39,266 bases of DNA from Ectopseudomonas oleovorans (GTDB lineage: Bacteria; Pseudomonadota; Gammaproteobacteria; Pseudomonadales; Pseudomonadaceae): NCBI RefSeq assembly GCF_003052605.1, contig NZ_QASO01000136.1, forward strand, positions 1-39,266, read 5' to 3'. The first letter of the stretch is position 1; each line of letters opens with the position of its first letter. The position numbers were made by a program, and so were the translations under genes. The notes below the pieces were generated by a model. That model worked only from the letters and a program-made list of their open reading frames with translations, was not told the DNA's origin and did not search any database. Below, piece after piece: positions 31,311 to 39,266 of the stretch.

Positions 31311-34030
31311 TACTGGCGAACTCCCGTGAGCTTGTCGATCATGTGCAGGGCGGAGCCGAACACGGTGAGGAATACGCCGACATCGAAGAGCAGGGGCGTA
31401 CCCAGCGGCAAGCCGCCGGGGAAAGTCCACAGACCGGTGAGAAAGGCGCTGCCGGCGATCAGCCCGAGGATACCGGCGCCCGCCGCGCAGCCCAGGCCAA
31501 TGCCGATCAACTGCGCGGGGGCCACGGGCAGTACGCGGCGAATCTGTCCGTGACCATAGGTCAGCACCAGCAGAATCAGGCCGCAGGCCGCCACCAGGCC
31601 ACCGATGAAACCACCGCCCGGCAGGTTGTGGCCGCGCCACAGCAGCAGCAGCGAGCCAGCCAGCATCAGCCAGGCCAGCGGGCGCAGGCCCTGGCGCAGC
31701 AGTGGCGAATTGAAGGCGTCTTCGCCGCTGTGTTCATTGCCGACGCGTTGGCCGGTGCCCAGCAGGCTGGCTGCGGCGAGGGCGGAGAGCGCGACCACGA
31801 GGATTTCGCCGAGGGTGTCGAAGGCGCGGAAGTCCACCAGAATCACGTTGACCACGTTATGCCCATGACCACCCGGCAGGCTGTTGTCCTGATACCACTG
31901 GGCGATGTCGCCTGGCAGCGGCAGGCTCACTGCGAGCAGCAGGGCGCCTGTCACACTGAGGCCGAAGAGAATCGCCACGCCGGCATGCAGGCGGCGCTTC
32001 CAGGGAGTGCGGGCGCCGCTGGCCGGCACGGTGGGCATCTTGCGAAACACCAGGGCGAGGAAGATCAGACTGAGGGTTTCCACCATCAGCTGAGTCATCG
32101 CCACGTCCGGTGCATTGACCGAGACGAACACCAGTGCCAGGCCCAGGCCGCAGGCGCCGAGCGCGGCCAGCAAGGTCAGGCGGCCAGGCAGGAACGCCGC
32201 TGCCACACCGCCGGCCAGTGCCAACAGGCAGCCGGCCAGGCCCAGCGGCGAGATCGGGCTGTAGCTGCCCTGCAGCAGTTGCGGCAGCGCCGGCAACAAG
32301 CCGACCGCCAGCAGGCCGCCGACCGCCAGGGCCAGCAGCACCAGATGCTGACGCAAGGAGCCGTGCTGGAAACGGGCGGCAAGCAGACCGGCGAAGTGGA
32401 AAACGCGTTTAAGCAAACGATCCCAGAGCAGGTCACCACTGACGTTCCAGGCCGCGTTGGCACGATCAAGCGCCTGCCGTACGCGGTCGCGCATCACGTA
32501 GAACAGCACGCCCAGCGATACGGTCAGCAAGCTGGCCAACAGCGCTGGAGTGATGCCGCCCCACAAATACAGGTGCACATCCACCGGGCCGCGCGCCACG
32601 GCTTGCACCGCGTTGTTCACCAGCCAGGTCTCCGGCCAGGCATTCCAGGCGCCGAGGAGGAAACCGCCGATGGCCAGCAGCATCGGCCCCAGCCACATCG
32701 GCAAGCCGACTTCGTGCGGCGTGCGCGGGTAATCGCCACGCTTGCCGAGGAAGGTCTGTAGGAAGACCAGGCCGGCAGCGGCGAACAGCAGGGCGTTGGT
32801 AAGGATCATCACCAGCGTTACCGCCCAGCCGATATGACCCATCTCGATCAGGCCGGTGTACTTGAACTCCTTGGCGATGAAGCCGAAAAACGGCGGCAGG
32901 CCGGCATTGGAGAATGCCGCCAGGGCTACTGCCGCACCAGTCAACGGCATGAAGCGGATCAAACCGCCCAGGCGTGCCAGCTCGCGGGTGCCGGTGGCGT
33001 GGTCGATGGCGCCGACCGCCATGAACAGCGCGCCTTTATAGAGAGAATGCGCCACCAGATAGAGCACAAACGCCTGCAGGCCATAGCTGGTGTTGGTGCC
33101 GATCAGCATGGTCAGCTGGCCCAGCACGGTCACCGTGGTGTAAGCCAGCAAACGCTTGAGGTCGGTCTGGCGGAAGGCCAGGAAGGCACCGAGCACCGCC
33201 GTGGCGGCGCCAATGGTGATCAGCAGCGTACCCCAGCCGACCGAGCCGCCGAGTACCGGATTGAGTCGCGCCAGCAGGTAGATACCGGCCTTGACCATGG
33301 TTGCCGAATGCAAATAGGCCGACACCGGCGTCGGCGCGTTCATCGCGTTGGGCAACCACAGGTGGAAGGGCACCTGCGCCGACTTGGTGAAGCAGCCCAG
33401 CAGTACCAGCGCCATGATGGCCGGCAGCAGCACATGGCCTTCGATCTGCTCGGCGCTGAGGTTGGAGAATTGCCAGTTGCCCGTCGCGCCACCGAGCAGA
33501 ATCAGCCCCGCCAGCAATGCCAGACCACCGCCACCAGTGATCAGCAGCGCCTGCAGCGCCGCCCGGCGCGATACCGCTTTGTCGTGTTGAAAACTGATCA
33601 GCAGGAAGGAGGCGATACTGGTCAGCTCCCAGAACACGAACATCGCTACCAGGTCGTCGGCCAGCACCAGGCCGAGCATCGCCAGCATGAACACCAGCAA
33701 GTAGGCATGAAAGCGACCGAGGTGGGCGTGGCTGGACAGGTAACTGCCGGCGTACAGCACGATCAGGCTGCCGATGCCGCTGATCAGCAGGGCAAATACC
33801 AGCGAGAGGCCGTCCAGGCGTAGGCTCAGGTTGATATCCAACGCCGGAATCCAGCTGACGCTCTGTATCACCGCGCCGCCTTCGGCGATCAGCGGTATTT
33901 GTTGAATGAACCAGATAAAGGCCGCCAGCGGTGCCAGCATCAGCAGCCAGCCAGTGCGGGCACCCAGCAGACGCGTCAGGCCTGGTGCCAGTATTGCAGC
34001 CAGGGCAATCAGGGACAGTAGGTAGAGCAC
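31310..34030 (-). CDS. mrpA: Mrp cation/proton antiporter subunit A, fused to subunit B
   Basis: Largest subunit of the antiporter, homologous to NuoL, with a C-terminal MrpB domain fused on: the operon has six genes, as in other Pseudomonas (sha/pha type). The 906-residue protein starts with GTG at 34030 (AGGAG six bases upstream). Channel residues are Glu135 in FWELTSIASF, Lys216 in FTKSAQVPFHLWLPNAM and Lys247 in HSATMVKAG. The MrpB part (about 775-906) shows LRPLAWLMLAG, HNLPGGGFIGGLVAA and FDVGVFLTVFG. The operon supports Na+ and alkali tolerance and pH homeostasis. Confidence 0.95.
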   Translation of the reverse strand: MLYLLSLIALAAILAPGLTRLLGARTGWLLMLAPLAAFIWFIQQIPLIAEGGAVIQSVSWIPALDINLSLRLDGLSLVFALLISGIGSLIVLYAGSYLSSHAHLGRFHAYLLVFMLAMLGLVLADDLVAMFVFWELTSIASFLLISFQHDKAVSRRAALQALLITGGGGLALLAGLILLGGATGNWQFSNLSAEQIEGHVLLPAIMALVLLGCFTKSAQVPFHLWLPNAMNAPTPVSAYLHSATMVKAGIYLLARLNPVLGGSVGWGTLLITIGAATAVLGAFLAFRQTDLKRLLAYTTVTVLGQLTMLIGTNTSYGLQAFVLYLVAHSLYKGALFMAVGAIDHATGTRELARLGGLIRFMPLTGAAVALAAFSNAGLPPFFGFIAKEFKYTGLIEMGHIGWAVTLVMILTNALLFAAAGLVFLQTFLGKRGDYPRTPHEVGLPMWLGPMLLAIGGFLLGAWNAWPETWLVNNAVQAVARGPVDVHLYLWGGITPALLASLLTVSLGVLFYVMRDRVRQALDRANAAWNVSGDLLWDRLLKRVFHFAGLLAARFQHGSLRQHLVLLALAVGGLLAVGLLPALPQLLQGSYSPISPLGLAGCLLALAGGVAAAFLPGRLTLLAALGACGLGLALVFVSVNAPDVAMTQLMVETLSLIFLALVFRKMPTVPASGARTPWKRRLHAGVAILFGLSVTGALLLAVSLPLPGDIAQWYQDNSLPGGHGHNVVNVILVDFRAFDTLGEILVVALSALAAASLLGTGQRVGNEHSGEDAFNSPLLRQGLRPLAWLMLAGSLLLLWRGHNLPGGGFIGGLVAACGLILLVLTYGHGQIRRVLPVAPAQLIGIGLGCAAGAGILGLIAGSAFLTGLWTFPGGLPLGTPLLFDVGVFLTVFGSALHMIDKLTGVRQ

Positions 34031-34250
34031 TGGTTTCTCCTGTACCGGGCGTCGAATCCAAGGCGGCCTGACGACTACGTATCCACCGTAGCTGCGCTAT
34101 TCAGGGCGTATTGGTCATATCAGGCCGCATTTGTTTCATCATAGGAAAAACCAATCGAAGATCGCTATTTTATGAAGTTTCAGAACATTGCATGATAGGC
34201 GGCTGCCATCATTGGCAGTATTGAGATAAGCAGCGAAACAGGAGAACAGC
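34031..34250. promoter_or_regulatory. divergent region, mrp operon / esterase
   Basis: The promoters of the mrp operon (minus) and the esterase (plus) must lie here. In the mrpA leader GCGGCCTGA (34063-34071) pairs with TCAGGCCGC (34120-34128), enclosing a further CTACG/CGTAG pairing, so a branched RNA structure is possible. The AT-rich part 34130-34200 probably holds the promoters. Confidence 0.45.
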
Positions 34251-35396
34251 GTGCAGATTCAGGGCTATTTCGACTTGCGCTTCGAAGCGGTGAGGGACGC
34301 ATTCGCCGCACTGTTCGACGACGCGCAGGAACGGGGCGCGGCCCTGTGCGTGAAGGTCGGCGGGGAAACCGTGGTCGACCTGTGGGCCGGAGTCATGGAC
34401 AAGGACGGCCAGCAGGCCTGGCACAGCGACACCATCGCCAATCTGTTCTCCTGCACCAAACCCTTCGCCGCCGTGGTGGCCCTGCAACTGGTGGGCGAGG
34501 GCAAGCTCGACCTGGATACGCCGGTGGCGCGCTACTGGCCGGAGTTCGCTGCAGCCGGCAAACAGCGCATCAGTGTGCGTCACCTGCTCTGCCATCAGGC
34601 CGGCTTGCCGGCGTTGCGCCAGGCGCTGCCCGCTGAGGCGCTGTACGACTGGCAGACCATGACCGGCGCGCTGGCAGCTGAAGAGCCTTGGTGGCCGCTG
34701 GGCGAGGGTCATGGTTATGCGCCCATTACCTATGGTTGGCTCATCGGTGAGCTGATTCGCCGTGTGGAAGGCCGTGGCCCGGGCGAGAGCATCGCTGCGC
34801 GCATCGCCAAGCCACTGGAGCTGGATTTCCATGTCGGCCTGGCTGACAGCGAGTTCCAGCGCGTCGCCCATATCGCTCGCGGCAAGGGCAACCTCGGCGA
34901 TGCCGCCGCGCAGCGCCTGCTCAAGGTGATGATGAGTGACGCCAATGCCATGAGCACGCGCTCGTTCACCAACCCGCCGTCGATCATGACCAGCACCAAC
35001 AAGCCGGAGTGGCGGCGCATGCAGCAGCCGGCCGCCAATGGTCATGGCAACGCGCGCAGCCTGGCGGGTTTCTATGCCGGTCTGCTCGACGGCAGCCTGC
35101 TCGATGCTGACCTGCTGGGCGAAATGACCCGCGAGCACAGCGTCGGTGACGACAAGACCCTGCTGACTCGCACCCGCTTCGGCCTGGGCTGCATGCTCGA
35201 TCAGGCCGACGTAGCCAATGCCACCTATGGCATGGGCGCCAAGGCTTTCGGTCATCCCGGCGCTGGTGGCTCCAGTGGTTTTGCCGACCCGGAACGAGAC
35301 CTGGCATTCGGTTTCGTCACCAACAATCTAGGACCGTTCGTCTTGATGGACCCCCGCGCGCAGAAACTTGCGCGACAGATTACGGACTGTATCTGA
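34251..35396 (+). CDS. serine hydrolase of the beta-lactamase/EstB type (family VIII esterase)
   Basis: A 381-residue cytoplasmic-looking hydrolase without signal peptide, related to class C beta-lactamases and EstB-type esterases. The nucleophile motif SxxK is S67-C-T-K70 in NLFSCTKPFAAVVALQL; the tyrosine motif lies in GYAPITYGWLIGELIRR; and HPGAGGSSGF near residue 340 takes the place of the KTG box. LSVRHLLCHQAGLP-type sequence (here ISVRHLLCHQAGLPAL) is shared by the family. The start is GTG with GGAG upstream. Natural substrates are unknown; short-chain esters are likely. Confidence 0.87.
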   Translation: MQIQGYFDLRFEAVRDAFAALFDDAQERGAALCVKVGGETVVDLWAGVMDKDGQQAWHSDTIANLFSCTKPFAAVVALQLVGEGKLDLDTPVARYWPEFAAAGKQRISVRHLLCHQAGLPALRQALPAEALYDWQTMTGALAAEEPWWPLGEGHGYAPITYGWLIGELIRRVEGRGPGESIAARIAKPLELDFHVGLADSEFQRVAHIARGKGNLGDAAAQRLLKVMMSDANAMSTRSFTNPPSIMTSTNKPEWRRMQQPAANGHGNARSLAGFYAGLLDGSLLDADLLGEMTREHSVGDDKTLLTRTRFGLGCMLDQADVANATYGMGAKAFGHPGAGGSSGFADPERDLAFGFVTNNLGPFVLMDPRAQKLARQITDCI

Positions 35397-35440
35397 TTGA
35401 AACGGCTAAACTTGCGCCAACCGTTCAGTACCAACCATAA

Positions 35441-35580
35441 CAGGCCGTTGAAAAACGTAGGCGAGGCAGCCAGTGCAAGGCAAAAACAGGCGAAAAAGCG
35501 CAGTTTACGAGTTGTAAATGAGCATTTTGAGCCTGTTTTTAACGCAGCAATGGCAACGCAGGTAGTTTTTCAACAGCCTG
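35441..35580. mobile_element. 140-bp MITE with terminal inverted repeats and target duplication
   Basis: CAGGCCGTTGAAAAAC (35441-35456) and the inverse of GTTTTTCAACAGCCTG (35565-35580) match at 15 of 16 bases, and ATAA flanks both sides (35437-35440, 35581-35584). The inside has no coding frame. The ends share CAGGCTGT and AAAAC with the ends of the IS1182 element at 10217-11823 (13 of 16 bases), so a related transposase may move it. Confidence 0.8.
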
Positions 35581-35622
35581 ATAACGAATCGACCATTAGA
35601 TCTGTTTGACCCCGGGGGCTAC

Positions 35623-36276
35623 ATGCGTGCCAACAAGATTTTTGCCTTTACCTGCTGCCTGCTGATCGCGGGCTGCGCCGGCTCGGAAAAGAAGGAAGTC
35701 GCCAAGCCGGCAGTGATGCCACCGCCTCAAGTTACCCGCGCTTGGCTCGACGAGTACGAGCCGAAACTGCGTGAAGCGGTCAAGGGCAGCCACTTCGAGT
35801 TCGAACGCCGCGAAAACCTGCTGGTGGTCACCGCCCCGGTACAGGGCTCGTTCAATCCGGATCGCCCGCACATGCTGCTACCGGTCAGCCTCGGCCCCAT
35901 CACCCGCGTAGCCAAGTTGCTGGAAAGCGACGAAGACGTTGCTGTGGTCGTGCTCGGCCATGCCGACAGCAGCGGTGACGACGCCCAGAACCGCGACCTG
36001 AGCCAGCAGCGTGCGCGGGCCGTGACGTCCATCTTCCGCCTCAGCGGCCTCAAGCAAAACCGCCTGCAGGTCATGGGCCTGGGCTCCGACGCACCCCGTG
36101 CGGCCAACGACAGCGCGGCCGGTCGCGCACTCAACCGCCGCGTGGAGATTCTCCTGACTTCGCGTGACACCATGCAGGGTCTGATCGCCAAGTACAGCCA
36201 GCCGGCCAAGGCGGAGCTCAAGGATGCACCCAAGGTAGCTGCCGCAGATCAAGGAAAAGTGAGCAAGTCGGAGTAA
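35623..36276 (+). CDS. OmpA-domain lipoprotein (third in the window)
   Basis: A 217-residue lipoprotein with signal MRANKIFAFTCCLLIAGC (Cys18). The mature part has a short linker, a first domain (about 38-85) and an OmpA-type peptidoglycan-binding domain (about 88-178) with VVVLGHADSSGDDAQNRDLS and GRALNRRVEILL; the usual TD in GHTD is replaced by AD. The last 35 residues are Lys/Ala-rich and disordered. The MITE lies about 40 bases before the gene, so it may affect its promoter. It is followed by pdxH. Confidence 0.88.
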   Translation: MRANKIFAFTCCLLIAGCAGSEKKEVAKPAVMPPPQVTRAWLDEYEPKLREAVKGSHFEFERRENLLVVTAPVQGSFNPDRPHMLLPVSLGPITRVAKLLESDEDVAVVVLGHADSSGDDAQNRDLSQQRARAVTSIFRLSGLKQNRLQVMGLGSDAPRAANDSAAGRALNRRVEILLTSRDTMQGLIAKYSQPAKAELKDAPKVAAADQGKVSKSE

Positions 36277-36357
36277 GCTTGCGGGCATTTCCACCCTGCG
36301 CGGGCAGGCACTAGAAACCAGACGGATTGGCTTCTGGCCCTGCCCTGAGGAATTGCC

Positions 36358-37005
36358 ATGACCCAAACCCTGGCCGATATGCGCCGCGACTACACCCGCG
36401 ACGGCCTGAGCGAAGCCCAGGCCCCGCTGGAACCCTTTGCCCTGTTTCGTCAATGGTTCGATGACGCGGTCAAGACCGAGCAACTGCCGGTCGAACCCAA
36501 CGCCATGACCCTGGCCACCGTCGACGAAGACGGCCGCCCGCACTGCCGGGTACTGCTGCTCAAGGGCCTCGACGAGCGCGGCTTCACCTTCTTCAGCAAC
36601 TACGACAGCGCCAAGGGCCGGCAACTGGCAGCACGCCCGTTCGCCGCCATGACCTTCTTCTGGCCCAGCCTGGAACGCCAGGTGCGCATCGAAGGCCGCG
36701 TGGAGCGCGTGACCGCTGCCGAATCCGATGGCTATTACCAGGTGCGTCCTTTGGGCAGCCGTATCGGCGCCTGGGCCTCGCCACAGAGCAAGGTGATTCG
36801 CGACCGCGCCGAGCTGGAAAGCCTGCTGACGGAAACCGAAAAACGCTTCCAGGGCCAGACTCCCCATTGCCCTCCGCACTGGGGGGGCTACCGCCTACTG
36901 CCGGAACGCATCGAATTCTGGCAGGGTCGTCCCAGCCGCCTGCACGACCGCCTCAATTACCGCTTCAAGGGCGAGGCCTGGATTCGCGAACGGCTGGCAC
37001 CTTGA
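36358..37005 (+). CDS. pdxH: pyridoxine/pyridoxamine 5'-phosphate oxidase
   Basis: FMN enzyme that oxidises pyridoxine and pyridoxamine 5'-phosphate to pyridoxal 5'-phosphate, final step of vitamin B6 synthesis and salvage. The 215-residue protein matches family length and shows EPNAMTLATVDEDGRPHCRVLLLKG-type FMN site (about 46-69), FFSNYDSAKGRQL (about 78-90), SRIGAWASPQSKVI (about 133-146) and the C-terminal WQGRPSRLHDRLNYRF (about 188-203). GAGGA precedes the ATG. It marks the right edge of the recognisable core region. Confidence 0.96.
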   Translation: MTQTLADMRRDYTRDGLSEAQAPLEPFALFRQWFDDAVKTEQLPVEPNAMTLATVDEDGRPHCRVLLLKGLDERGFTFFSNYDSAKGRQLAARPFAAMTFFWPSLERQVRIEGRVERVTAAESDGYYQVRPLGSRIGAWASPQSKVIRDRAELESLLTETEKRFQGQTPHCPPHWGGYRLLPERIEFWQGRPSRLHDRLNYRFKGEAWIRERLAP

Positions 37006-37432
37006 GGGACTGCCCATCAGGTTTGGCACTGGCGAAACTCTACCGTTAACGAGCAGTGCGGATTGCGTTGAGTCGTGACGCCAAATAGGTGTTCCTTGTC
37101 TTGGTTCCCCTGGCTGCATGGCTCCTGCTGTCGGTGTACCTCGGGTATGTGGGGAGGAAGCCTTGGCTGACATTGTTGAAAGCCAGGAGCGACACGCTGC
37201 CCCACTCCCAGCGGCAGGGTATTCTCCGTGTGCAGGGTTGCGAAGCACTCCAGGTTCTCGGGGTGATCTTTGAATCTATATATTTGCATTTCTAGATATA
37301 TGGGTTAGAGTTGCTGCCATTCGGCAGTCCCTCAATCAACTCTCCTACTGGAAGCGCGTTGAGCTAAAGCCGTCTCTGAAGTGAGGCGAAGCGTCTCGTT
37401 AGATCTGTATTTTTAGATATCTGGATTTAATA
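37006..37432. other. non-coding or remnant DNA before the alkene reductase
   Basis: No gene can be supported. A 68-codon plus-strand frame (37089-37295) has a hydrophobic N-terminus (VLVPLAAWLLLSVYLGYVG) but no ribosome site and no recognised relative. From about 37265 the DNA becomes AT-rich and holds two copies of TAGATATMTGG (37293-37303 and 37414-37424), the second ending 9 bases before the reductase ATG. These are candidate operator sites. Confidence 0.5.
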
Positions 37433-38557
37433 ATGAGTATCAACAAACTGTTTAGCCCGACAAGGATCGGCCCCTATGATCTCCGTAACCGTATTGTGTT
37501 GCCGCCGCTCACTCGCTCGCGTAGCTCGCAGCCGGGGAACATTCCCAACGACTTGATGGCTACCTACTATCGACAACGAGCCAGTGCGGGTTTCATGGTC
37601 ACAGAAGGAACTCAGATCGAGCCGCGAGGCCAGGGCTATGCTTGGACCCCGGGAATTCACAGTCAAGAACAGATCGAAGGCTGGAAGAAGGTCACCGAAG
37701 CGGTACATGCAGAGGGCGGCGTAATTTTTGCGCAGCTGTGGCACGTTGGCCGGGTGTCCCACACCTCGCTGCAGCCAAATGGCGATGCTCCTGTAGCGCC
37801 ATCAGCACTGCCAGCCCGTAGCGTGAAAGTGTTCATCGAAACGGGGCCTGGTACGGGTACCCTGGCTGATCCGTCTGAGCCAAGGGCGCTTTCCACTGCA
37901 GAGGTGAAAGAGCTCGTCCAGCTCTACGCCACAGCAGCGCGTAATGCTTTAGAGGCTGGTTTCGATGGGGTAGAACTGCACTGCGCTAATGGCTATCTGG
38001 TAAATCAATTCATTTCAGCACACACCAACTGCCGCACGGATGAATATGGTGGAAGCCTGCAGAACCGTCTGCGATTCCTGCGCGAGATAACACACGCTGT
38101 CGCTGACGTGGTGGGCGCTGATCGTTTGGGCGTGCGATTTGCTCCACTGTTCGCAAGCACCGATGAGCTTCGGGTCTATCTGGGCCTTTTGGAAGATAAT
38201 CCACACGAGACGTACATCGAGGCCGTCAAGGTACTCGAGGAAATCGGTGTCGCTTACCTGTCGCTGGCCGAAGCAGACTGGGATGAGGCTCCGGAGTTGC
38301 CAGCTACATTCCGCAACGCGGTACGAGAGGTCTTCAGTGGTCGCATTATTTATGCGGGGCGGTACACGGCGGAGCGCGCTGTCGCAGCGATCGACGCCGG
38401 TTGGGCTGACTTAATTGCCTTCGGTCGCCCCTTCATTGCCAATCCAGACCTTCCGCAACGGATCGCCAATGGCTGGCCGCTAAACCCAGTGGATGCCAGC
38501 AGCATGTATGGTGGTACCGAGAAAGGTTACATTGATTACCCCTTCTATGAAGGCTGA
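37433..38557 (+). CDS. Old Yellow Enzyme-family alkene reductase (XenB/NemA type)
   Basis: FMN- and NAD(P)H-dependent ene-reductase that reduces activated C=C bonds and, in relatives, nitrate esters, nitroaromatics and N-ethylmaleimide. The 374-residue protein starts LFSPTRIGPYDLRNRIVLPPLTRSR with the flavin-contacting Thr. LWHVGRVSH (about 102-110) is the conserved Trp block. The substrate-binding pair is His/Asn in ELHCANGYLVNQF (about 182-194), as in morphinone reductase and XenB rather than His/His. NCRTDEYGGSLQNRLRF and GRPFIANPDLPQRI are further signatures. The gene differs from its neighbours in lower GC and stands beside an ArsR-type regulator, an arrangement typical of electrophile-responsive units. 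Confidence 0.9.
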   Translation: MSINKLFSPTRIGPYDLRNRIVLPPLTRSRSSQPGNIPNDLMATYYRQRASAGFMVTEGTQIEPRGQGYAWTPGIHSQEQIEGWKKVTEAVHAEGGVIFAQLWHVGRVSHTSLQPNGDAPVAPSALPARSVKVFIETGPGTGTLADPSEPRALSTAEVKELVQLYATAARNALEAGFDGVELHCANGYLVNQFISAHTNCRTDEYGGSLQNRLRFLREITHAVADVVGADRLGVRFAPLFASTDELRVYLGLLEDNPHETYIEAVKVLEEIGVAYLSLAEADWDEAPELPATFRNAVREVFSGRIIYAGRYTAERAVAAIDAGWADLIAFGRPFIANPDLPQRIANGWPLNPVDASSMYGGTEKGYIDYPFYEG

Positions 38558-38649
38558 CAGCGCCAGGGCTGCGCGCCTCGTCGGAGTGCGCGCAGCAACT
38601 AAAATTGAAATATCGTAAAATAGCGAAAACCAGCCATGTGTCATTGACT

Positions 38650-38955
38650 ATGAACATCGACCTCAGCGAAGCGCTAAAGGCTCTGGATAATCCAACACGC
38701 CTCGCCATCCTCACCCTGCTCAAGAATCCAAGGAAGAACTTTCCTGAGCAGGAAGCAGATCCTGATCAGCTTGGTGTGTGCGTGAGCATCATCCAGGAAA
38801 GAGTAGGGCTGTCCCAGTCGACCGTATCAAACTACCTCGCAGCCCTTCAGAGAGCTCAGCTGGTTACATCCCAGCGCGTTGGCCCCTGGACTTACTACAA
38901 GCGCAATGAGAAGAAGATCGAGCAGTTGCTGAGCGCGCTTGAGAAGACCATTTGA
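38650..38955 (+). CDS. ArsR-type helix-turn-helix regulator
   Basis: A 101-residue winged-helix repressor from the ATG at 38650 (MNIDLSEALKALDNPTRLAILTLL). A TTG 15 codons upstream keeps the frame open, but the ATG start gives the normal N-terminus of the family. The recognition helix is in VGLSQSTVSNYLAALQRAQLV (written across about 55-75) and the wing is GPWTYYKRNE. It lacks the metal box of ArsR/SmtB metal sensors; the only cysteine is in LGVCVSIIQE just before the recognition helix, which could sense electrophiles. It probably controls the upstream reductase; AATATCGTAAAATAGCG at about 38609-38625 could be its own operator. Confidence 0.85.
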   Translation: MNIDLSEALKALDNPTRLAILTLLKNPRKNFPEQEADPDQLGVCVSIIQERVGLSQSTVSNYLAALQRAQLVTSQRVGPWTYYKRNEKKIEQLLSALEKTI

Positions 38956-39024
38956 TACTCAGCGCCGAATGGCTACAGCCTCGCGGTGTTGTTTTAGCTC
39001 CCGGTAGGCGTGAGCGTCGGCTAG

Positions 39025-39266
39025 GGTCTGTTGCCGTTTCACATAGGTAACCAGAGAAAGGCACAGGCCATGGCCACGACGCTTTCGTAATTTCTCTTGA
39101 GTTTGTCGAACCGAGATGCCACCGCCCGGTAGTGCTTTAGCCGGGCGAGGGCGTTCTCCATCAAGTGCCGGTTGCGGTAAAGGCCTCTGTCCAGATCCGC
39201 GTGGCCTTTCACGGAGTTACGCTTTCTCGGGATCACGGCCTTGGCCCCTTGTTGCTCAACCTGCTC
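39025..39266 (-). mobile_element. IS5-family insertion sequence, one end only
   Basis: The element begins at GGTCTGTTGCCGTTTC (39025-39040), preceded by CTAG as candidate target site, and continues beyond the window. Only the 3' end of its transposase is visible. Its terminal sequence is the same as in the palindrome at 15717-15772. Confidence 0.85.
39039..39266 (-). CDS. IS5-family transposase, C-terminal part
   Basis: The reading frame enters at the window edge and ends with TGA inside the terminal repeat (39039-39041). The 75 visible residues include QGAKAVIPRKRNSVKG, DLDRGLYRNRHLMENALARLKHYRAVASRFDK and a final VAMACAFLWLPM; the Y-R-x3-ME-x6-K pattern in RNRHLMENALARLKHYR is the C-terminal signature of IS4/IS5-type DDE transposases and contains the catalytic Glu. 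The 5' part lies outside the window. Confidence 0.9.
   Translation of the reverse strand, partial: EQVEQQGAKAVIPRKRNSVKGHADLDRGLYRNRHLMENALARLKHYRAVASRFDKLKRNYESVVAMACAFLWLPM

Noticed and set aside
31292..32761. 489-codon plus-strand frame opposite mrpA
   Set aside because: Gln/His/Ala-rich composition without recognisable domains; it mirrors the strongly conserved mrpA membrane segments in high-GC DNA.
34209..35255. 348-codon minus-strand frame opposite the esterase
   Set aside because: The plus strand has SxxK and HPG motifs and a good ribosome site; the minus frame has neither a motif nor a start signal.
37017..37289. 90-codon minus-strand frame (MQIYRFKDHPENLE...)
   Set aside because: No ribosome site, no recognised family, and it overlaps an equally weak plus-strand frame; left as non-coding.

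Overview
The window looks like Pseudomonas chromosome, probably a non-aeruginosa lineage. GC content is high, hairpin repeats with the core GTAGGAGC are scattered between genes, and the gene content (rsx operon, metG, apbC, dcd, nadE-pncB-pncA, quiP-like acylase, dinG, six-gene Mrp antiporter, pdxH) is standard core genome for the genus. No tRNA, rRNA, CRISPR array or prophage is visible.

Layout. Positions 321-6302 carry the minus-strand operon rsxA-B-C-D-G-E (ion-translocating electron transport complex that resets SoxR). metG (minus) and apbC (plus) follow, divergently transcribed. A complete IS1182-family element (about 10217-11823) has landed in the loop of an intrinsic terminator that served the adjacent cold-shock gene. 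dcd (plus) and nadE (minus) share a bidirectional terminator. The NAD salvage genes upstream of nadE are broken: pncB has an in-frame amber codon and pncA has three single-base frameshifts. Just upstream of pncA lies a short perfect palindrome made of two inverted IS5-family ends with almost nothing between them.

Positions 16018-19795 (minus) form a run of a LEA-type lipoprotein, a His-rich SEC-C protein, a DUF2489 protein and a QuiP-like Ntn-hydrolase acylase. Positions 20006-25980 hold small conserved proteins of unknown function, a decayed unknown gene with four lesions, a YchJ protein, two tandem paralogous OmpA-domain lipoproteins (the second frameshifted in its signal peptide) and an overlapping DUF1145/collagen-like exported protein pair. 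dinG (plus) converges with the mrpA(B)CDEFG cation/proton antiporter operon (minus), with only 5 bases between stop codons. After a family VIII esterase come a 140-bp MITE, a third OmpA-type lipoprotein and pdxH.

The right end (37006-39266) has lower GC and looks like accessory DNA: an Old Yellow Enzyme alkene reductase, an ArsR-type regulator, and the end of an IS5-family element that runs off the window. Its terminal repeat is the same sequence found in the solo palindrome next to pncA.

Main points of interest: decay of the nicotinamide/nicotinate salvage genes beside an IS-end palindrome; insertion of an IS1182 element precisely into a terminator loop; a MITE whose ends resemble those of that IS; and several uncharacterised small exported proteins. 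The single-base lesions cluster in a few genes, often in homopolymers, so sequencing error has to be excluded before biological decay is accepted.
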